NCBI GenBank assembly: GCA_963663365.2
Contig: CAXXIH010000008.1
Location: 1,984,001 to 2,048,000, forward strand
Reading direction: 5' to 3'
Origin: G963663365 sp963663365
GTDB lineage: Bacteria; Hinthialibacterota; Hinthialibacteria; Hinthialibacterales; G963663365
DNA: 64,000 nt
Shown here piece by piece: positions 43,337-52,459 of the stretch (positions are counted from its first letter, which is position 1; each line of letters starts with the position of its first letter). Both the position numbers and the translations under genes were made by a program. Under the pieces are notes generated by a model. That model was not told the DNA's origin and did not search any database. It saw only the letters and a list, made by a program, of their open reading frames with translations.

Positions 43337-44926
43337 TTAGGCCACACCAAACGATCTGGCGCCGGGCTCAGCTTCATTGCCGCTTGTCACACCCCGATCC
43401 GGATTGGCCACCAAATGGCTTAGGATCAGATAAACACTTTCGATACTTTCCGGTTCACCAATACCTTGCGCAATCTCTTCGGCCGTTTTGCGTATCCCTG
43501 GTTGAGACCGCAAAAAGGCCAAGATTTTGGTTTGAAGTTCCAGAACAATACCGGCAGCCTTTTTTCCCGCTTCAACGCCGGGTTGGTGATAGGCATTTAC
43601 ATTTATCAACGTGGCATAAAAACCAACTGCACGTTCAAATAGAGCAATCAAAGCACCCAACCGGCTGGCATCCAACTCCTCAAGGCCGATTGTCATCGAC
43701 TCACGTCCGTTTTCATATAGAGCTTGGCGCGTGCCTAAGAGGAATCCTTGCAGGTAATCACCGGAGGTAACATCCGGCTCAACCTCGATTGAGGTTTTGT
43801 TACGGTCATGGAGCACTTGAATCAAAGTGACGAAGAAATTGTTAACACCATCCCGAAGTTGCTGAACATAGGCGTGTTGGTCCGTTGATCCTTTATTGCC
43901 GTAAACCGCGATACCCTGATGGACGACATTTCCATCCAAATCCAGTTCCTTGCCAAGTGATTCCATAATCAACTGCTGTAAGTACTTGGAAAGTAGCAGG
44001 AGACGGTCTTTGTAAGGCAAGATGATCATATCCCGCTCGCCATGGCCCTTGCCCGCATAAAACCACATGGCCGCTAATAGAGCGGCCGGATTACTCCCTA
44101 TATCTTTTTTGCGTGTTTCGATATCCATGCGCGCGGCGCCTGCCAGCAGGCCATCGATATCCAATCCTTGGAGGCAGGCCGGCAGAAGTCCGACAGCAGA
44201 AAGTTCAGAAGTACGTCCACCTACCCAATCCCACATCGGGAATATTTCAAGCCAGTTCTCTTTACTGGCAAGCTGGTCCAAAGCGCTCCCTTTGCCGGTG
44301 ATTGCTACAGCATATTTGGGGAATGATAAACCGGCTTGTTGATACGCATTGGCAACTTCAAGCATTCCATTGCGGGTTTCTTTGGTCCCGCCGGATTTGG
44401 AGGTCACAACGACAAGCGTCTTGGGCAGATCCGCTCCGATTTGCGCCAAAGTCCGGTCAATCCCATCGGGATCGGTATTATCACAAAAAAAAGGCGTCAT
44501 GGGATCATCCGAACAACCCAAAGCATCAGCAACAAGCTGCGGTCCCAGCGCTGAACCACCGATTCCCACCATCAAGATATTCTTGAATGGTTGTCCATCC
44601 GGAGCAGTAACACGGCTTTGGTGAACATCATCCGCAAATTTCTTGATCTTATTGATTGTGGATTCGATCTCAATCCGAAGGTTTTTATCAGGGGCAAGTT
44701 CCGGAGCCCGAAGCCAATAATGCCCCACCATCCGCTTCTCATCGGGATTAGCAATTGCGCCCTGCTCCAACTGCTCCATGGCATCGAAGGCTTTGGCCAT
44801 AGGGGCTTCGATAGTCTGCCAAAAATCATCCGGAAAATTCATCCGGCTGATGTCTAATGAAAATCCAAGTTCGGGAACCGCGCAGTAATATGTTGTATAT
44901 CGCTTCCAAAGCGTATTCGCATCCAT
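43337..44926 (-). CDS. pgi: Glucose-6-phosphate isomerase
   Basis: A 529-residue enzyme interconverting glucose-6-phosphate and fructose-6-phosphate in glycolysis and in precursor supply for glycans. ATG 44926 (MDANTLWKRYTTY) lies 8 bases after AAGGA. SIS-domain phosphate-binding motifs are LMVGIGGSALGPQLV and VVTSKSGGTKETRNGML, with WVGGRTSELSAVGLLP and the GKELDLDGNVVHQGIAVYGN loop with catalytic residues. The length and the C-terminal extension resemble the long PGI type of Chlamydiae and related phyla rather than the E. coli type. Confidence 0.95.
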   Translation of the reverse strand: MDANTLWKRYTTYYCAVPELGFSLDISRMNFPDDFWQTIEAPMAKAFDAMEQLEQGAIANPDEKRMVGHYWLRAPELAPDKNLRIEIESTINKIKKFADDVHQSRVTAPDGQPFKNILMVGIGGSALGPQLVADALGCSDDPMTPFFCDNTDPDGIDRTLAQIGADLPKTLVVVTSKSGGTKETRNGMLEVANAYQQAGLSFPKYAVAITGKGSALDQLASKENWLEIFPMWDWVGGRTSELSAVGLLPACLQGLDIDGLLAGAARMDIETRKKDIGSNPAALLAAMWFYAGKGHGERDMIILPYKDRLLLLSKYLQQLIMESLGKELDLDGNVVHQGIAVYGNKGSTDQHAYVQQLRDGVNNFFVTLIQVLHDRNKTSIEVEPDVTSGDYLQGFLLGTRQALYENGRESMTIGLEELDASRLGALIALFERAVGFYATLINVNAYHQPGVEAGKKAAGIVLELQTKILAFLRSQPGIRKTAEEIAQGIGEPESIESVYLILSHLVANPDRGVTSGNEAEPGARSFGVA

Positions 44927-44976
44927 TCGTAACATCCTTATCTTTTAATCTTCCCAAGGCGTTGTAAAAAAAGGGA

Positions 44977-45957
44977 TTAGATACCGCCTTGTTCTTTTTG
45001 TGCACTTTCGCGTAAGACATACGTCTTTTTTTGTTGGCCTTCGTAATACACGCGCACGATTAGTTCGGCGAGCAACCCCATCATTACCATCATGGCTCCC
45101 AGCAAAAACAAAAAGACAGCCAATAAAAGCATAGGATTTTTGTGAGCCTTACTGGCCGGATCCTGCAGTTTATCGAGCAAAACATAGGCACCCGACAAAA
45201 CGCCCAAAAAGGCCGAAAAAAGACCCGTTGCCCCAAAAAAATGCAATGGGCGCGTGGCAAAACTGCCCAATAATTTCAGAAGAACCAAATCTAGAAGAAC
45301 ACGTACGATACGCGACAATCCATACTTCGAAGAACCATATTCGCGTGGACGGTGATTCACCTCCACCTCGGCAACACGCGCACCGGACCAATGCCCATAC
45401 ACAGGAATAAAGCGATGCATATCGCCAAGCAGGACAACATTTCCAATGGCATTACGCCGATAGACTTTGAGGGTGCAGCCAATATCGTGGAGTTCTAATC
45501 CGGTCACCATTGAGATGATGCGATTGGCGATATTTGAAGGCAAACGTCTTGTCAACCATGGGTCTTTACGTTTCCTCCGCCATCCACAAATAATGTCATA
45601 GCCCTCATTCAACTTTTCGAGCAACATAGGGATATCACGGGGATCGTTTTGCAGATCACCATCCATCGTCACAATCAATTCACTTGTGGCATGGTCGATT
45701 CCAGCTTGTATGGCGGCGGTTTGACCGAAATTGCGGAGCAGGTGAAGAATACGAAGCCGTGAATCTCGATGTGCCAATGCATCAAGCCGATCGCCGCTTG
45801 TATCGCTGCTTCCATCATTAACAAAAATTATTTCATAATCGCCCTCAAGTTCATCCAGGACCATAACAAGTTCTTCATAAAGCGGACCAATCGCTTCTTC
45901 CTCGTTATAGATCGGGATGATTACGGATAAATGGCGAGATATCACAGGATCATTCAT
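44977..45957 (-). CDS. GT2 glycosyltransferase, polyprenyl-phosphate type
   Basis: A 326-residue membrane enzyme of the DPM1/GtrB/ArnC-like group that transfers a sugar from a nucleotide donor to undecaprenyl phosphate. The catalytic domain has SVIIPIYNEEEAIGPLYEEL, IIFVNDGSSDTSGDRLDAL and TMDGDLQNDPRDIPMLL with the DxD-like DGD motif, then the GGWRRKRKD-like ICGWRRKRKDPW. Two or three C-terminal helices (RPLHFFGATGLFSAFLG, LLAVFLFLLGAMMVMMG) anchor it. It is likely to supply a lipid-linked sugar for surface glycan decoration. Confidence 0.93.
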   Translation of the reverse strand: MNDPVISRHLSVIIPIYNEEEAIGPLYEELVMVLDELEGDYEIIFVNDGSSDTSGDRLDALAHRDSRLRILHLLRNFGQTAAIQAGIDHATSELIVTMDGDLQNDPRDIPMLLEKLNEGYDIICGWRRKRKDPWLTRRLPSNIANRIISMVTGLELHDIGCTLKVYRRNAIGNVVLLGDMHRFIPVYGHWSGARVAEVEVNHRPREYGSSKYGLSRIVRVLLDLVLLKLLGSFATRPLHFFGATGLFSAFLGVLSGAYVLLDKLQDPASKAHKNPMLLLAVFLFLLGAMMVMMGLLAELIVRVYYEGQQKKTYVLRESAQKEQGGI

Positions 45958-46137
45958 CAGGTGGTGAGGATACCAGCAGTGAAGGCAACGGTCACCTTCT
46001 ATAAATCAACGAGACAGATAAACAGACTTGTCGCCATGCTTTTATTGACGACTTGGCTGTTCAAATGGGCATGAGTCGTTCTAGACTTCTATCGGTACGG
46101 ATGGCCATGAATTCGTATCTCTAGTTGTTTCATAGGG

Positions 46138-46167
46138 TTGACATCACTAGAAATACAGTGCTAGCCT
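46138..46167 (+). promoter_or_regulatory. Promoter of the zinc-ribbon/tail gene
   Basis: A perfect TTGACA (46138-46143) and TAGCCT (46162-46167) are 18 bases apart, with transcription starting near 46174. The -10 box is poor. Confidence 0.4.
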
Positions 46168-46203
46168 CCTCCAACTCTTCGGGATTTTCCGGAATGAAAA
46201 CCT

Positions 46204-47751
46204 GTGGCTACACAAGTTGAACAGCTCGTAGAAATCCAGGAACTCTCTGCCAAGCTCTCAGAGCTAGACAGCAAGGGTCAAGCGTCGGATACACCAGACG
46301 AAGCGCAAGAACTGCGTGCAAAAATTGATGCGCTTCGGCAACACATCGACGAGAACACATTAAAACAGTTCGATCTGTTGGTGAGCCGCCGACAGGGGCG
46401 TGCGATTGTCCCCATACGCGCCTCTGCTTGTTCTGCATGCGGCTTGATCCAGCCCGCGCAAACTGTAATGGATGTCTCCACAAAGGCATTTCTGATTCGT
46501 TGCGAGGGATGCGGCAGATTCCTTTCATGGGATGAAACTTCAACATCTGAAGAAACACATCCGGTTGGACCGGCAGAAGACGACTCCGATGATGCTGACC
46601 AGACCTCTGAAGATGAACGGCGCCGTCAGATGCTTACCGGACCGGACCAGCGGGCTGGAGAAGCACTTATTGCCAGACTCGAAGCCAAGCGCGCGGAGGA
46701 GGCGAGAAAGCGGGCTGAAGAAGAGAGAAAACGCCTAGAGGCTATCGAACGCAAAAAGGCCGAAGAAGAAGCAAGAATCAAAGAGGAAGAAGAGGCAAAG
46801 CGTCGAGAAGAAGAAGCCAAAAGGCAGGCCGAAGAGGAAGCCAAACGTCTGGCCGAAGAGCAGAAAAAGGCCGAACTAAAAGCCCAAAGAGAGGCCGAAG
46901 CGAAGGCCAAACGCGAGGCCGAAGCCAAGAAAAAGGCTGAATTGAAAGCCAAAAAGGCAGCTGAGGCAGAGGCCAAGAGACAGGCTGCTGCAAAGGCCAA
47001 AGCAGAAGCCAAAGCCAAACGCGAAGCCGAGGCCAAAAAGAAGGCGGAAGAAAGAGCTCAGGCAAAAGCAAAAGCCAAGCAGGAGGCCGAAGCCAAGAGA
47101 CAGGCTGCCGCCAAGGCCAAAGCAGAAACCAAAGCTAAACGCGAAGCGGAAGCCAAGAAAAAGGCTGAGGCGAAGGCCAAGGCGCAAGCGAAGGCTAAGC
47201 AAGAGGCCGAGGCCAAGAGACAAGCTGCCGCCAAGGCAAAGGAAAAAGCCAAAGCCAAGCGTGAAGCGGAAGCTAAGAAAAAAGCGGATGCCAAGGCTAA
47301 GGCACAGGCCAAAGCCAAGCGTGAAGCGGAAGCCAAGAAGAAGGCCGCTGCCAAGGCTATGGAACAAGCCAAAGCCAAGCGTGAAGCGGAAGCCAAGAAG
47401 AAAGCCGCTGCCAAGGTTAAGTCACAGGCCAAAGCCAAACGCGAGGCGGAGGCTAAGAAGAAAACCGCTGCCAAAGCCAAGGTGAAGACAAAATCAAAAA
47501 CAAAAACGGCGGCAAAGACAAAAACCGCTTCAACAAAGAAGAGCTCCGGACACACTTCAAAGACGGGCGCTAAGGTGAAGGCAAAAACGAGTTCTTCAAA
47601 GAAGAAATCCTCTCCGAAAAAGGGCACTGCGGGAAAGGTTGCCGCAAAAAAGAAGGCAGCAGCAAAACCCAAAACAAAGACAGCGGCGAAGACAAAAGCA
47701 AAGTCAAAAACAAAGACTGCAGCGAAAAAGAAAAAGACCTCAAGCCGCTAG
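46204..47751 (+). CDS. Zinc-ribbon coiled-coil protein with a long Lys/Ala-rich tail
   Basis: A 515-residue protein starting at GTG 46204. Residues 1-~65 are a coiled coil. Residues 76-103 form a zf-RING_7-type zinc ribbon: Cys76/Cys79 (CSACG) and Cys100/Cys103 (CEGCG), the C4 ribbon of the coiled-coil DUF164 family. From about residue 145 to the end the sequence is a highly charged tail of repeats built on KAKREAEAKKKA and later KTKTAAKTK, first Glu-rich then purely Lys/Ala/Thr/Ser. The last part resembles histone H1-like and TolA-type tails. It is probably a nucleic-acid-binding or very extended structural protein. No signal peptide is present, so it is cytoplasmic. Confidence 0.8.
   Translation: MATQVEQLVEIQELSAKLSELDSKGQASDTPDEAQELRAKIDALRQHIDENTLKQFDLLVSRRQGRAIVPIRASACSACGLIQPAQTVMDVSTKAFLIRCEGCGRFLSWDETSTSEETHPVGPAEDDSDDADQTSEDERRRQMLTGPDQRAGEALIARLEAKRAEEARKRAEEERKRLEAIERKKAEEEARIKEEEEAKRREEEAKRQAEEEAKRLAEEQKKAELKAQREAEAKAKREAEAKKKAELKAKKAAEAEAKRQAAAKAKAEAKAKREAEAKKKAEERAQAKAKAKQEAEAKRQAAAKAKAETKAKREAEAKKKAEAKAKAQAKAKQEAEAKRQAAAKAKEKAKAKREAEAKKKADAKAKAQAKAKREAEAKKKAAAKAMEQAKAKREAEAKKKAAAKVKSQAKAKREAEAKKKTAAKAKVKTKSKTKTAAKTKTASTKKSSGHTSKTGAKVKAKTSSSKKKSSPKKGTAGKVAAKKKAAAKPKTKTAAKTKAKSKTKTAAKKKKTSSR
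46860..47490 (+). repeat. Imperfect DNA repeats inside the Lys/Ala tail
   Basis: Tandem units based on GCCAAACGCGAGGCCGAAGC (20 bases shown) with 60-75% of the unit shared, encoding AKAKREAEAKKKAxA. The period is 15-33 bases and the units are often shuffled. Such arrays can expand or contract by slippage, so tail length may vary between strains. They also cause the spurious opposite-strand frames in this stretch. Confidence 0.7.
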
Positions 47752-47969
47752 TTTGTAATGAGCCAAACTTAATCTGACAGGTGCCGTTTTTTTACAATGT
47801 TCCAACTTCGTCAAGCTGTACTACAAGGCTTCTTTGTCAGGATTTTCCCATTCAAATAAAATCCGCGTTTCTACTCGATCATAGCCTTCCAGGTTTTGGC
47901 ATCGGTCCGTCTTCGCTTCTGTATCTCTTGAGTACAGCAGAGGTATCGAGATAGTAAGCGCGCATACAA
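47752..47969. other. Intergenic, nothing recognised
   Basis: Short non-coding gap after the zinc-ribbon gene. A GTTTTTTTAC run at about 47790 is not preceded by a clear hairpin. Confidence 0.4.
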
Positions 47970-48191
47970 TCACAGTCCGTTCCTAATTATGTATAACGCT
48001 CCAGTCAGCGTCTTGTCTCCCATTTCAGAGTCCAAAATCCCTCTAATTTCGGCCGCAGGAAGAACTGGACCTGGATAGGTTTCTTCAAGTCCTTTTTGCC
48101 CATCTTCATTGCCTTGAATGGCCAAATAAGGCTGTAATGCATCAGCCAGATTCCTGTTCTTCACGCTCTTGCTGTTATCGTCATATTCCAT
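47970..48191 (-). CDS. Small acidic protein of unknown function
   Basis: A 73-residue protein (MEYDDNSKSVKNRNLADALQ...). The start has AGAGGT seven bases upstream, and the composition is protein-like with a Pro-rich turn (YPGPVLPAAEIRG) and a helical end (GDKTLTGALYIIRNGL). It is flanked by non-coding sequence on both sides. No family is recognised; it could also be chance. Confidence 0.45.
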   Translation of the reverse strand: MEYDDNSKSVKNRNLADALQPYLAIQGNEDGQKGLEETYPGPVLPAAEIRGILDSEMGDKTLTGALYIIRNGL

Positions 48192-48416
48192 ATCTTTTAC
48201 CTCTATTCAATTATATTCGTCTCCTTTACCTACATCAACATATTCCACCCGAGCCCGATTTCCGCACCCAATAGAAGTTTGTTGTATCTTCAATTGTCTT
48301 GTCTATGGTTCGAAACCAAAAATAATATTTCTGTTAACCATGTATTCGGTGTCCTGGACACATCTATAAATCCAGTATCCTCAAGACATTATAATGCTTC
48401 TGCATTTCATTCCGGA

Positions 48417-50141
48417 TTATGAGCTTTTTTTCTTAAAGAACTGTACAAGTTGTTTGAGTGGGTGCGTATTCAGTACATCAGCTTTACCGAGCCATCCGCG
48501 TCGTGCCGTCAAAACGCCATAGCGCATCAAATCCAGTTGTCCGGTCGAATGCGCATCCGTACTCACAACGATTGTCACACCATGATTTTGCGCTTCACGA
48601 GCATAGACATCGCGTAAATCCAACCGATAAGGGCTGGCATTGATCTCAATGGCTGTTCCGGTTTCGGCGGCAACCTTAAAGATTTCGTTCGTATCGAGGG
48701 GGTACGGTTCGCGCCGGGGCAACATTCTTCCGGTCATGTGCCCGATGATATGAACATACGGATTTTCACAAGCGGCAAGTATTCGGCGGGTTTGTTTTTC
48801 ACGGTCACCGCCAAGTCCAACATGGATAGATGCAACAACACAATCCAATTGGGCCAGGATCTCATCGGGATAATCCAACGAGCCATCCGAGAGAATATCG
48901 ACTTCCGTGCCTGCAAGCAGACGAAACCCTTTGAGTTTCTTATTGACATCCCGGATGGCTTCAATTTGTTGAAGTAACCTCTCTTCAGCCAGACCGGAGG
49001 CAACTTGAAGGCTCTGGGAATGATCCGTAATTGCCAAATACTTGTAGCCCCGCGCTTTGGCCGCTTCGGCCATTTCCTCCAACGTGTTACGGCCATCGCT
49101 ATAGGTTGTATGGCAATGGAGATCGCCCTGTAAATCTTTTTGTTCAAGCAAAGATGGTAATTTATCCTTGGCGGCGGCCTCGATCTCACCCGATCCTTCG
49201 CGTAATTCCGGCGGCGGTGTGGATAAACCTAATGTTTTATATATATCTTCCTCATTCTCACCGCCCACACGCTCATCCGTTGCCGTCTCAAAGATGCCAT
49301 ATTCGTTGATTTTGTATCCTTGGGAGACGCCAATTTCACGCAAGCGTACATTATGCTCTTTGCTTCCTGTGAAATATTGAAGCGCTGCGCCGAAACTTTC
49401 GAGCGGCACGACACGCAAATCGACTTGGATGCCATCCTGCCAAATAATGCTGGTTTTGGTTTTGCCGCTGGCAAGGACGTCTTCCACACCATCCATGCTG
49501 CGAAACCATTCCATAATCGGTTCAGCATTAGTGGAAGCCACAAGCAGATCGATATCTCCAACCGTCTCTTTCCCGCGTCTGGAACTACCCGCGAACGCCA
49601 CACGTTCAACCTCATCGAAATTTTCGAGTTCTGTCACCAACTGTTCGGCCCACTCGAGTCCTTGATCCAGACGATAGGTTGTTCGTCCTTTTTGCAGGGT
49701 GGCGATGCCCTTTAGGATTTTTTCTTCGCTTTTGGCCCCCATTCCTTTGAGGGCGCGGACCTTGCCTTCTTGGCAGGCAGTCTCCAAAGCAGCCAAATTT
49801 GTAACGCCAAGTTCCTCCCAAACCAACTTCACTTTCTTCGGGCCCATTCCACCGATTTCAAGTAACTCAAGGAGCCCATCCGGGAACCCGGACTGCAATT
49901 CTTCCAGAAAGGCTAGTTTCCCGGTCTCTTCCAGTTCCTGGATTTTTTCGGCAATGGTCTTGCCGATACCATCAATCTCCTCCAAGCGTCCCTCCGCGGC
50001 CACGCGTTCCATCGATTCGGGATAACGATCAATTGTCTGAGCCGCGCGGCGATAGGAACGAATCCGGAAGGGATTCTCACCCTTGATTTCCAAGAGGTCA
50101 CCGATGGTGTCAAATACTTTGGCTAATTCGCGATTATCCAA
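48417..50141 (-). CDS. polX: DNA polymerase X with PHP exonuclease domain
   Basis: A 574-residue DNA repair enzyme. The start is TTG at 50141 (GGAG seven bases upstream), which gives LDNRELAKVFDTIGDLLEIK and the family's usual length. A frame extending to 50390 overlaps the divergent gene and is rejected. The N-terminal HhH/8-kDa and palm regions show IDGIGKTIAEKI, GGMGPKKVKLVW and the catalytic nucleotidyltransferase GSSRRGKETVGDIDLLVAS. The C-terminal PHP domain (DLHCHTTYSDGRNTLEEMA, YLAITDHSQSL, VDILSDGSLDYPD, VSTDAHSTGQL) gives the 3'-5' exonuclease and AP-endonuclease metals. Role: gap filling in base excision repair. Confidence 0.95.
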   Translation of the reverse strand: MDNRELAKVFDTIGDLLEIKGENPFRIRSYRRAAQTIDRYPESMERVAAEGRLEEIDGIGKTIAEKIQELEETGKLAFLEELQSGFPDGLLELLEIGGMGPKKVKLVWEELGVTNLAALETACQEGKVRALKGMGAKSEEKILKGIATLQKGRTTYRLDQGLEWAEQLVTELENFDEVERVAFAGSSRRGKETVGDIDLLVASTNAEPIMEWFRSMDGVEDVLASGKTKTSIIWQDGIQVDLRVVPLESFGAALQYFTGSKEHNVRLREIGVSQGYKINEYGIFETATDERVGGENEEDIYKTLGLSTPPPELREGSGEIEAAAKDKLPSLLEQKDLQGDLHCHTTYSDGRNTLEEMAEAAKARGYKYLAITDHSQSLQVASGLAEERLLQQIEAIRDVNKKLKGFRLLAGTEVDILSDGSLDYPDEILAQLDCVVASIHVGLGGDREKQTRRILAACENPYVHIIGHMTGRMLPRREPYPLDTNEIFKVAAETGTAIEINASPYRLDLRDVYAREAQNHGVTIVVSTDAHSTGQLDLMRYGVLTARRGWLGKADVLNTHPLKQLVQFFKKKSS

Positions 50142-50170
50142 AGGAAGTCTCCATGGATGGGATATAATGC

Positions 50171-50190
50171 CGCTGCCGTACCGGGCAGCG
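50171..50190. repeat. 7-bp hairpin in the divergent polX/radical-SAM promoter region
   Basis: CGCTGCC (50171-50177) and GGCAGCG (50184-50190) flank six bases. It lies between the two divergent starts, about 30 bp from the polX start, and may be an operator or a leader hairpin. TATAAT at 50163-50168 lacks a matching -35. Confidence 0.4.
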
Positions 50191-50273
50191 TGACAACATC
50201 TTACGATTCTCGGCAAAACGGAGCAGGGGTAGCCCTTGCAGCGCGGGCTGCTTCGGGAAAACTTGTTTGAGGC

Positions 50274-51704
50274 ATGATGTCGAAACCACGCATTCTTTTT
50301 TGTAATCCGCCGTATGTGAACGGCACCATCTTCATGAAAGAGATGGGGCGATGCGGACGGCGTAGTATCGGCGGAGAACTCTGGCCCCAAACAGGCTTGG
50401 GTTATTTGGCATCAACAGCACGTGAGGCCGGTGCTGAGGTGCGGGTATTCGATTCAATGGCCTTGGAATGGACATGGGAAAAAACTCTGGATGAGTTTGA
50501 AGCATTCCATCCTGACATTCTGGTTCTTTTAAGCACAACACCGACTATTGCTAATGACACGGCATTTGCTCAAAATGTCCGGGATCGGATCCCGAAACCT
50601 GTCATTCTTTGGGCAGGTACACATGTAACGGCTCTGCCCCGGGAATCTCTGGAAAATTCATGCGCAGAGGGCGCGATCCTGGGCGAAGGCGAATCGGTAA
50701 TCCGGAGATTGATCACCGAATGGGACGGCACCTTGAGACCCGGAAAAGGGCTTGCGGTGAAAAGTGGTGGGGAGATTATCATCAGCCCGGAACGGGACAC
50801 CATTGAGAACTTGGATGACCTTCCGGATCCAGCCCGCGATCTTTTGCCGACACGGCAATATACGATGCCATTCACTGAAGGCAGGCCATTTGCCACGATC
50901 ATCCCAAGCCGGGGTTGTCCCTATCCGTGCACGTTCTGCCGGGCAGGCGATGTCTGGGGCCGCAAAGTGCGAACCCGAAGTCCGGAGCGGATTGTGTCTG
51001 AGATTCTCGATCTGCGCGATCGCTGGGGTGTAAAAGACATTACCTTCATGACAGATACTCTGCTCACACAGCGGACTTGGGCTGAATCAGTCTTCGATGC
51101 GATGATCGAGGCCGATCTGGGTATTGAATGGATTGGAAACGCACGCGTCGATGAAGTCCGCCCACATTTGCTTGAAAAGATGAAAAAAAGCGGGTGCCGT
51201 CTGATGTCCTTCGGAATCGAGTCGGGGAATGCGGATGTTTTGGCTGGAACAAAAAAAGGTATCACTTTACAGCAAAGCCTAGATGGCATTCGAGCGGTTC
51301 GTGAAGCCGGTATAACTGCATTTGCCTATTTTATTTTGGGCATGCCTGGCGAAACTCAGGAAACCATTCAAGAGAGTATCGATTTTGCCAAGACGCTGGA
51401 TGCGGATTACGTCAACTTTCACATTGCCACTCCATTCCCGGGAACGGAGTTTTATGAACAGGCCAAAGCGAATGGTTGGATCACAACCTACAATTGGGAA
51501 GAATATGAGGAAGAAGGCTCGGCAGTTATTTCTTACCCTCACCTGTCCGCTCAGGACTTAATCCAAGCACAAAAAAGAGCCATGCGCTCACTTTACGCAA
51601 CACCCTCACGAATGGCCAAAGAATTATTAAAGATTCGTAGTACCAAAGATTTTGTAGCCAAGGCCAAAGCTGGATTGCGCATGTTGAGATTATTAGGCGC
51701 TTAG
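50274..51704 (+). CDS. B12-binding-type radical SAM protein (BchE/HpnJ-like)
   Basis: A 476-residue radical SAM enzyme. Residues ~1-150 are a Rossmann-like cobalamin-binding-type domain with WAGTHVTALPRE in place of the DxHxxG motif, as in BchE and hopanoid-biosynthesis enzymes. The SAM domain has the [4Fe-4S] triad SRGCPYPCTFC (CxxxCxxC) near residue 216, a GE-like ITFMTDTLL, SFGIESGNADVL and ILGMPGETQET. The family carries out methylations, ring closures or lipid modifications. The substrate is unknown. It starts at ATG 50274 or 50277. A flavodoxin gene follows after 150 bp and could be the electron donor. Confidence 0.88.
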   Translation: MMSKPRILFCNPPYVNGTIFMKEMGRCGRRSIGGELWPQTGLGYLASTAREAGAEVRVFDSMALEWTWEKTLDEFEAFHPDILVLLSTTPTIANDTAFAQNVRDRIPKPVILWAGTHVTALPRESLENSCAEGAILGEGESVIRRLITEWDGTLRPGKGLAVKSGGEIIISPERDTIENLDDLPDPARDLLPTRQYTMPFTEGRPFATIIPSRGCPYPCTFCRAGDVWGRKVRTRSPERIVSEILDLRDRWGVKDITFMTDTLLTQRTWAESVFDAMIEADLGIEWIGNARVDEVRPHLLEKMKKSGCRLMSFGIESGNADVLAGTKKGITLQQSLDGIRAVREAGITAFAYFILGMPGETQETIQESIDFAKTLDADYVNFHIATPFPGTEFYEQAKANGWITTYNWEEYEEEGSAVISYPHLSAQDLIQAQKRAMRSLYATPSRMAKELLKIRSTKDFVAKAKAGLRMLRLLGA

Positions 51705-51854
51705 CAAAAATCTATTTCATTAAATTTCAAAGAATTCAAAAATTCTATACACAATCGACGCAATTAATTTATCATCCGGAAAGGCCGTGCACGGTTCCTT
51801 AATTTGACAATCAGTTTATGATTGTCCCAATCATCCCGGGAGTTTTGAACACCC

Positions 51855-52409
51855 ATGCAGCCTATTCGTGTTCACATCATCTACCATAGTGACCGTGGTC
51901 ATACACGGTGTCTGGCGGAGGCAATTGCCAGTGGTGCAGAATCCGTGCGCAATACGGAAGTCCAACTCATCGAGGTAAGCCGCGCGGCCAAGACACATGT
52001 AACAACTTGTGATGCATTAATTCTGGGCTGTCCGACTTATATGGGAAATGTCTCCTCCCCAATGAAAGAATTCATCGATACCGTCATTTCACAAATCTGG
52101 ACGGAGGGCGGAATCCCGGGGAAAGTCGGTGCTTGTTTCACATCCAGCGGCAGTTATCACGGAGGAAAAGAGTTTACGCTGTTCGCGTTTCTTTCAACAT
52201 TATTTCAGCTGGGAATGACTGTCGTGAGCCTGCCACCGGGGCAAATCACAGAAAACCGCGCATTGGGATTTACGTTCGGGGCAGGAACGAGTTCAATAAA
52301 CACGGGTGAAAATGAAGAGCTGGATGCAAACGAAAAGGCTACGGCTTTCGCCTTAGGCGCTCGTGTCGCGCAAGTTACCCAACAGTTTAAACGCGGTGAG
52401 GTATCCTGA
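51855..52409 (+). CDS. Flavodoxin-fold protein, WrbA/NQO-like
   Basis: A 184-residue FMN protein. The phosphate-binding loop IYHSDRGHTRCLAEAIASGA, the second loop LGCPTYMGNVSSPMKEFIDT and FTSSGSYHGGKEFTL with GMTVVSLPPGQ match the WrbA-type flavodoxin-like NAD(P)H:quinone oxidoreductases. It is cytoplasmic. Two uses are possible: two-electron quinone reduction, or electron delivery to the neighbouring radical SAM enzyme. Its own ribosome site is weak. Confidence 0.85.
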   Translation: MQPIRVHIIYHSDRGHTRCLAEAIASGAESVRNTEVQLIEVSRAAKTHVTTCDALILGCPTYMGNVSSPMKEFIDTVISQIWTEGGIPGKVGACFTSSGSYHGGKEFTLFAFLSTLFQLGMTVVSLPPGQITENRALGFTFGAGTSSINTGENEELDANEKATAFALGARVAQVTQQFKRGEVS

Positions 52410-52459
52410 TTCCGAAATCAATTCCTCCAATCATTTATCATCTCCTAGCTGAAACCGGA

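Noticed and set aside
43068..43340. Plus-strand 90-aa basic frame
   Set aside because: It runs into the end of pgi, has no ribosome site and no family.
46876..47672. Long minus-strand frames of 163 and 204 residues
   Set aside because: They are reverse readings of the Lys/Ala repeat region, made only of Leu/Phe/Ala/Ser-type codons, with no start context.
50142..50390. N-terminal extension of PolX by 83 residues
   Set aside because: It overlaps the divergent radical-SAM gene and its promoter region, and the TTG start with GGAG gives the standard family length.
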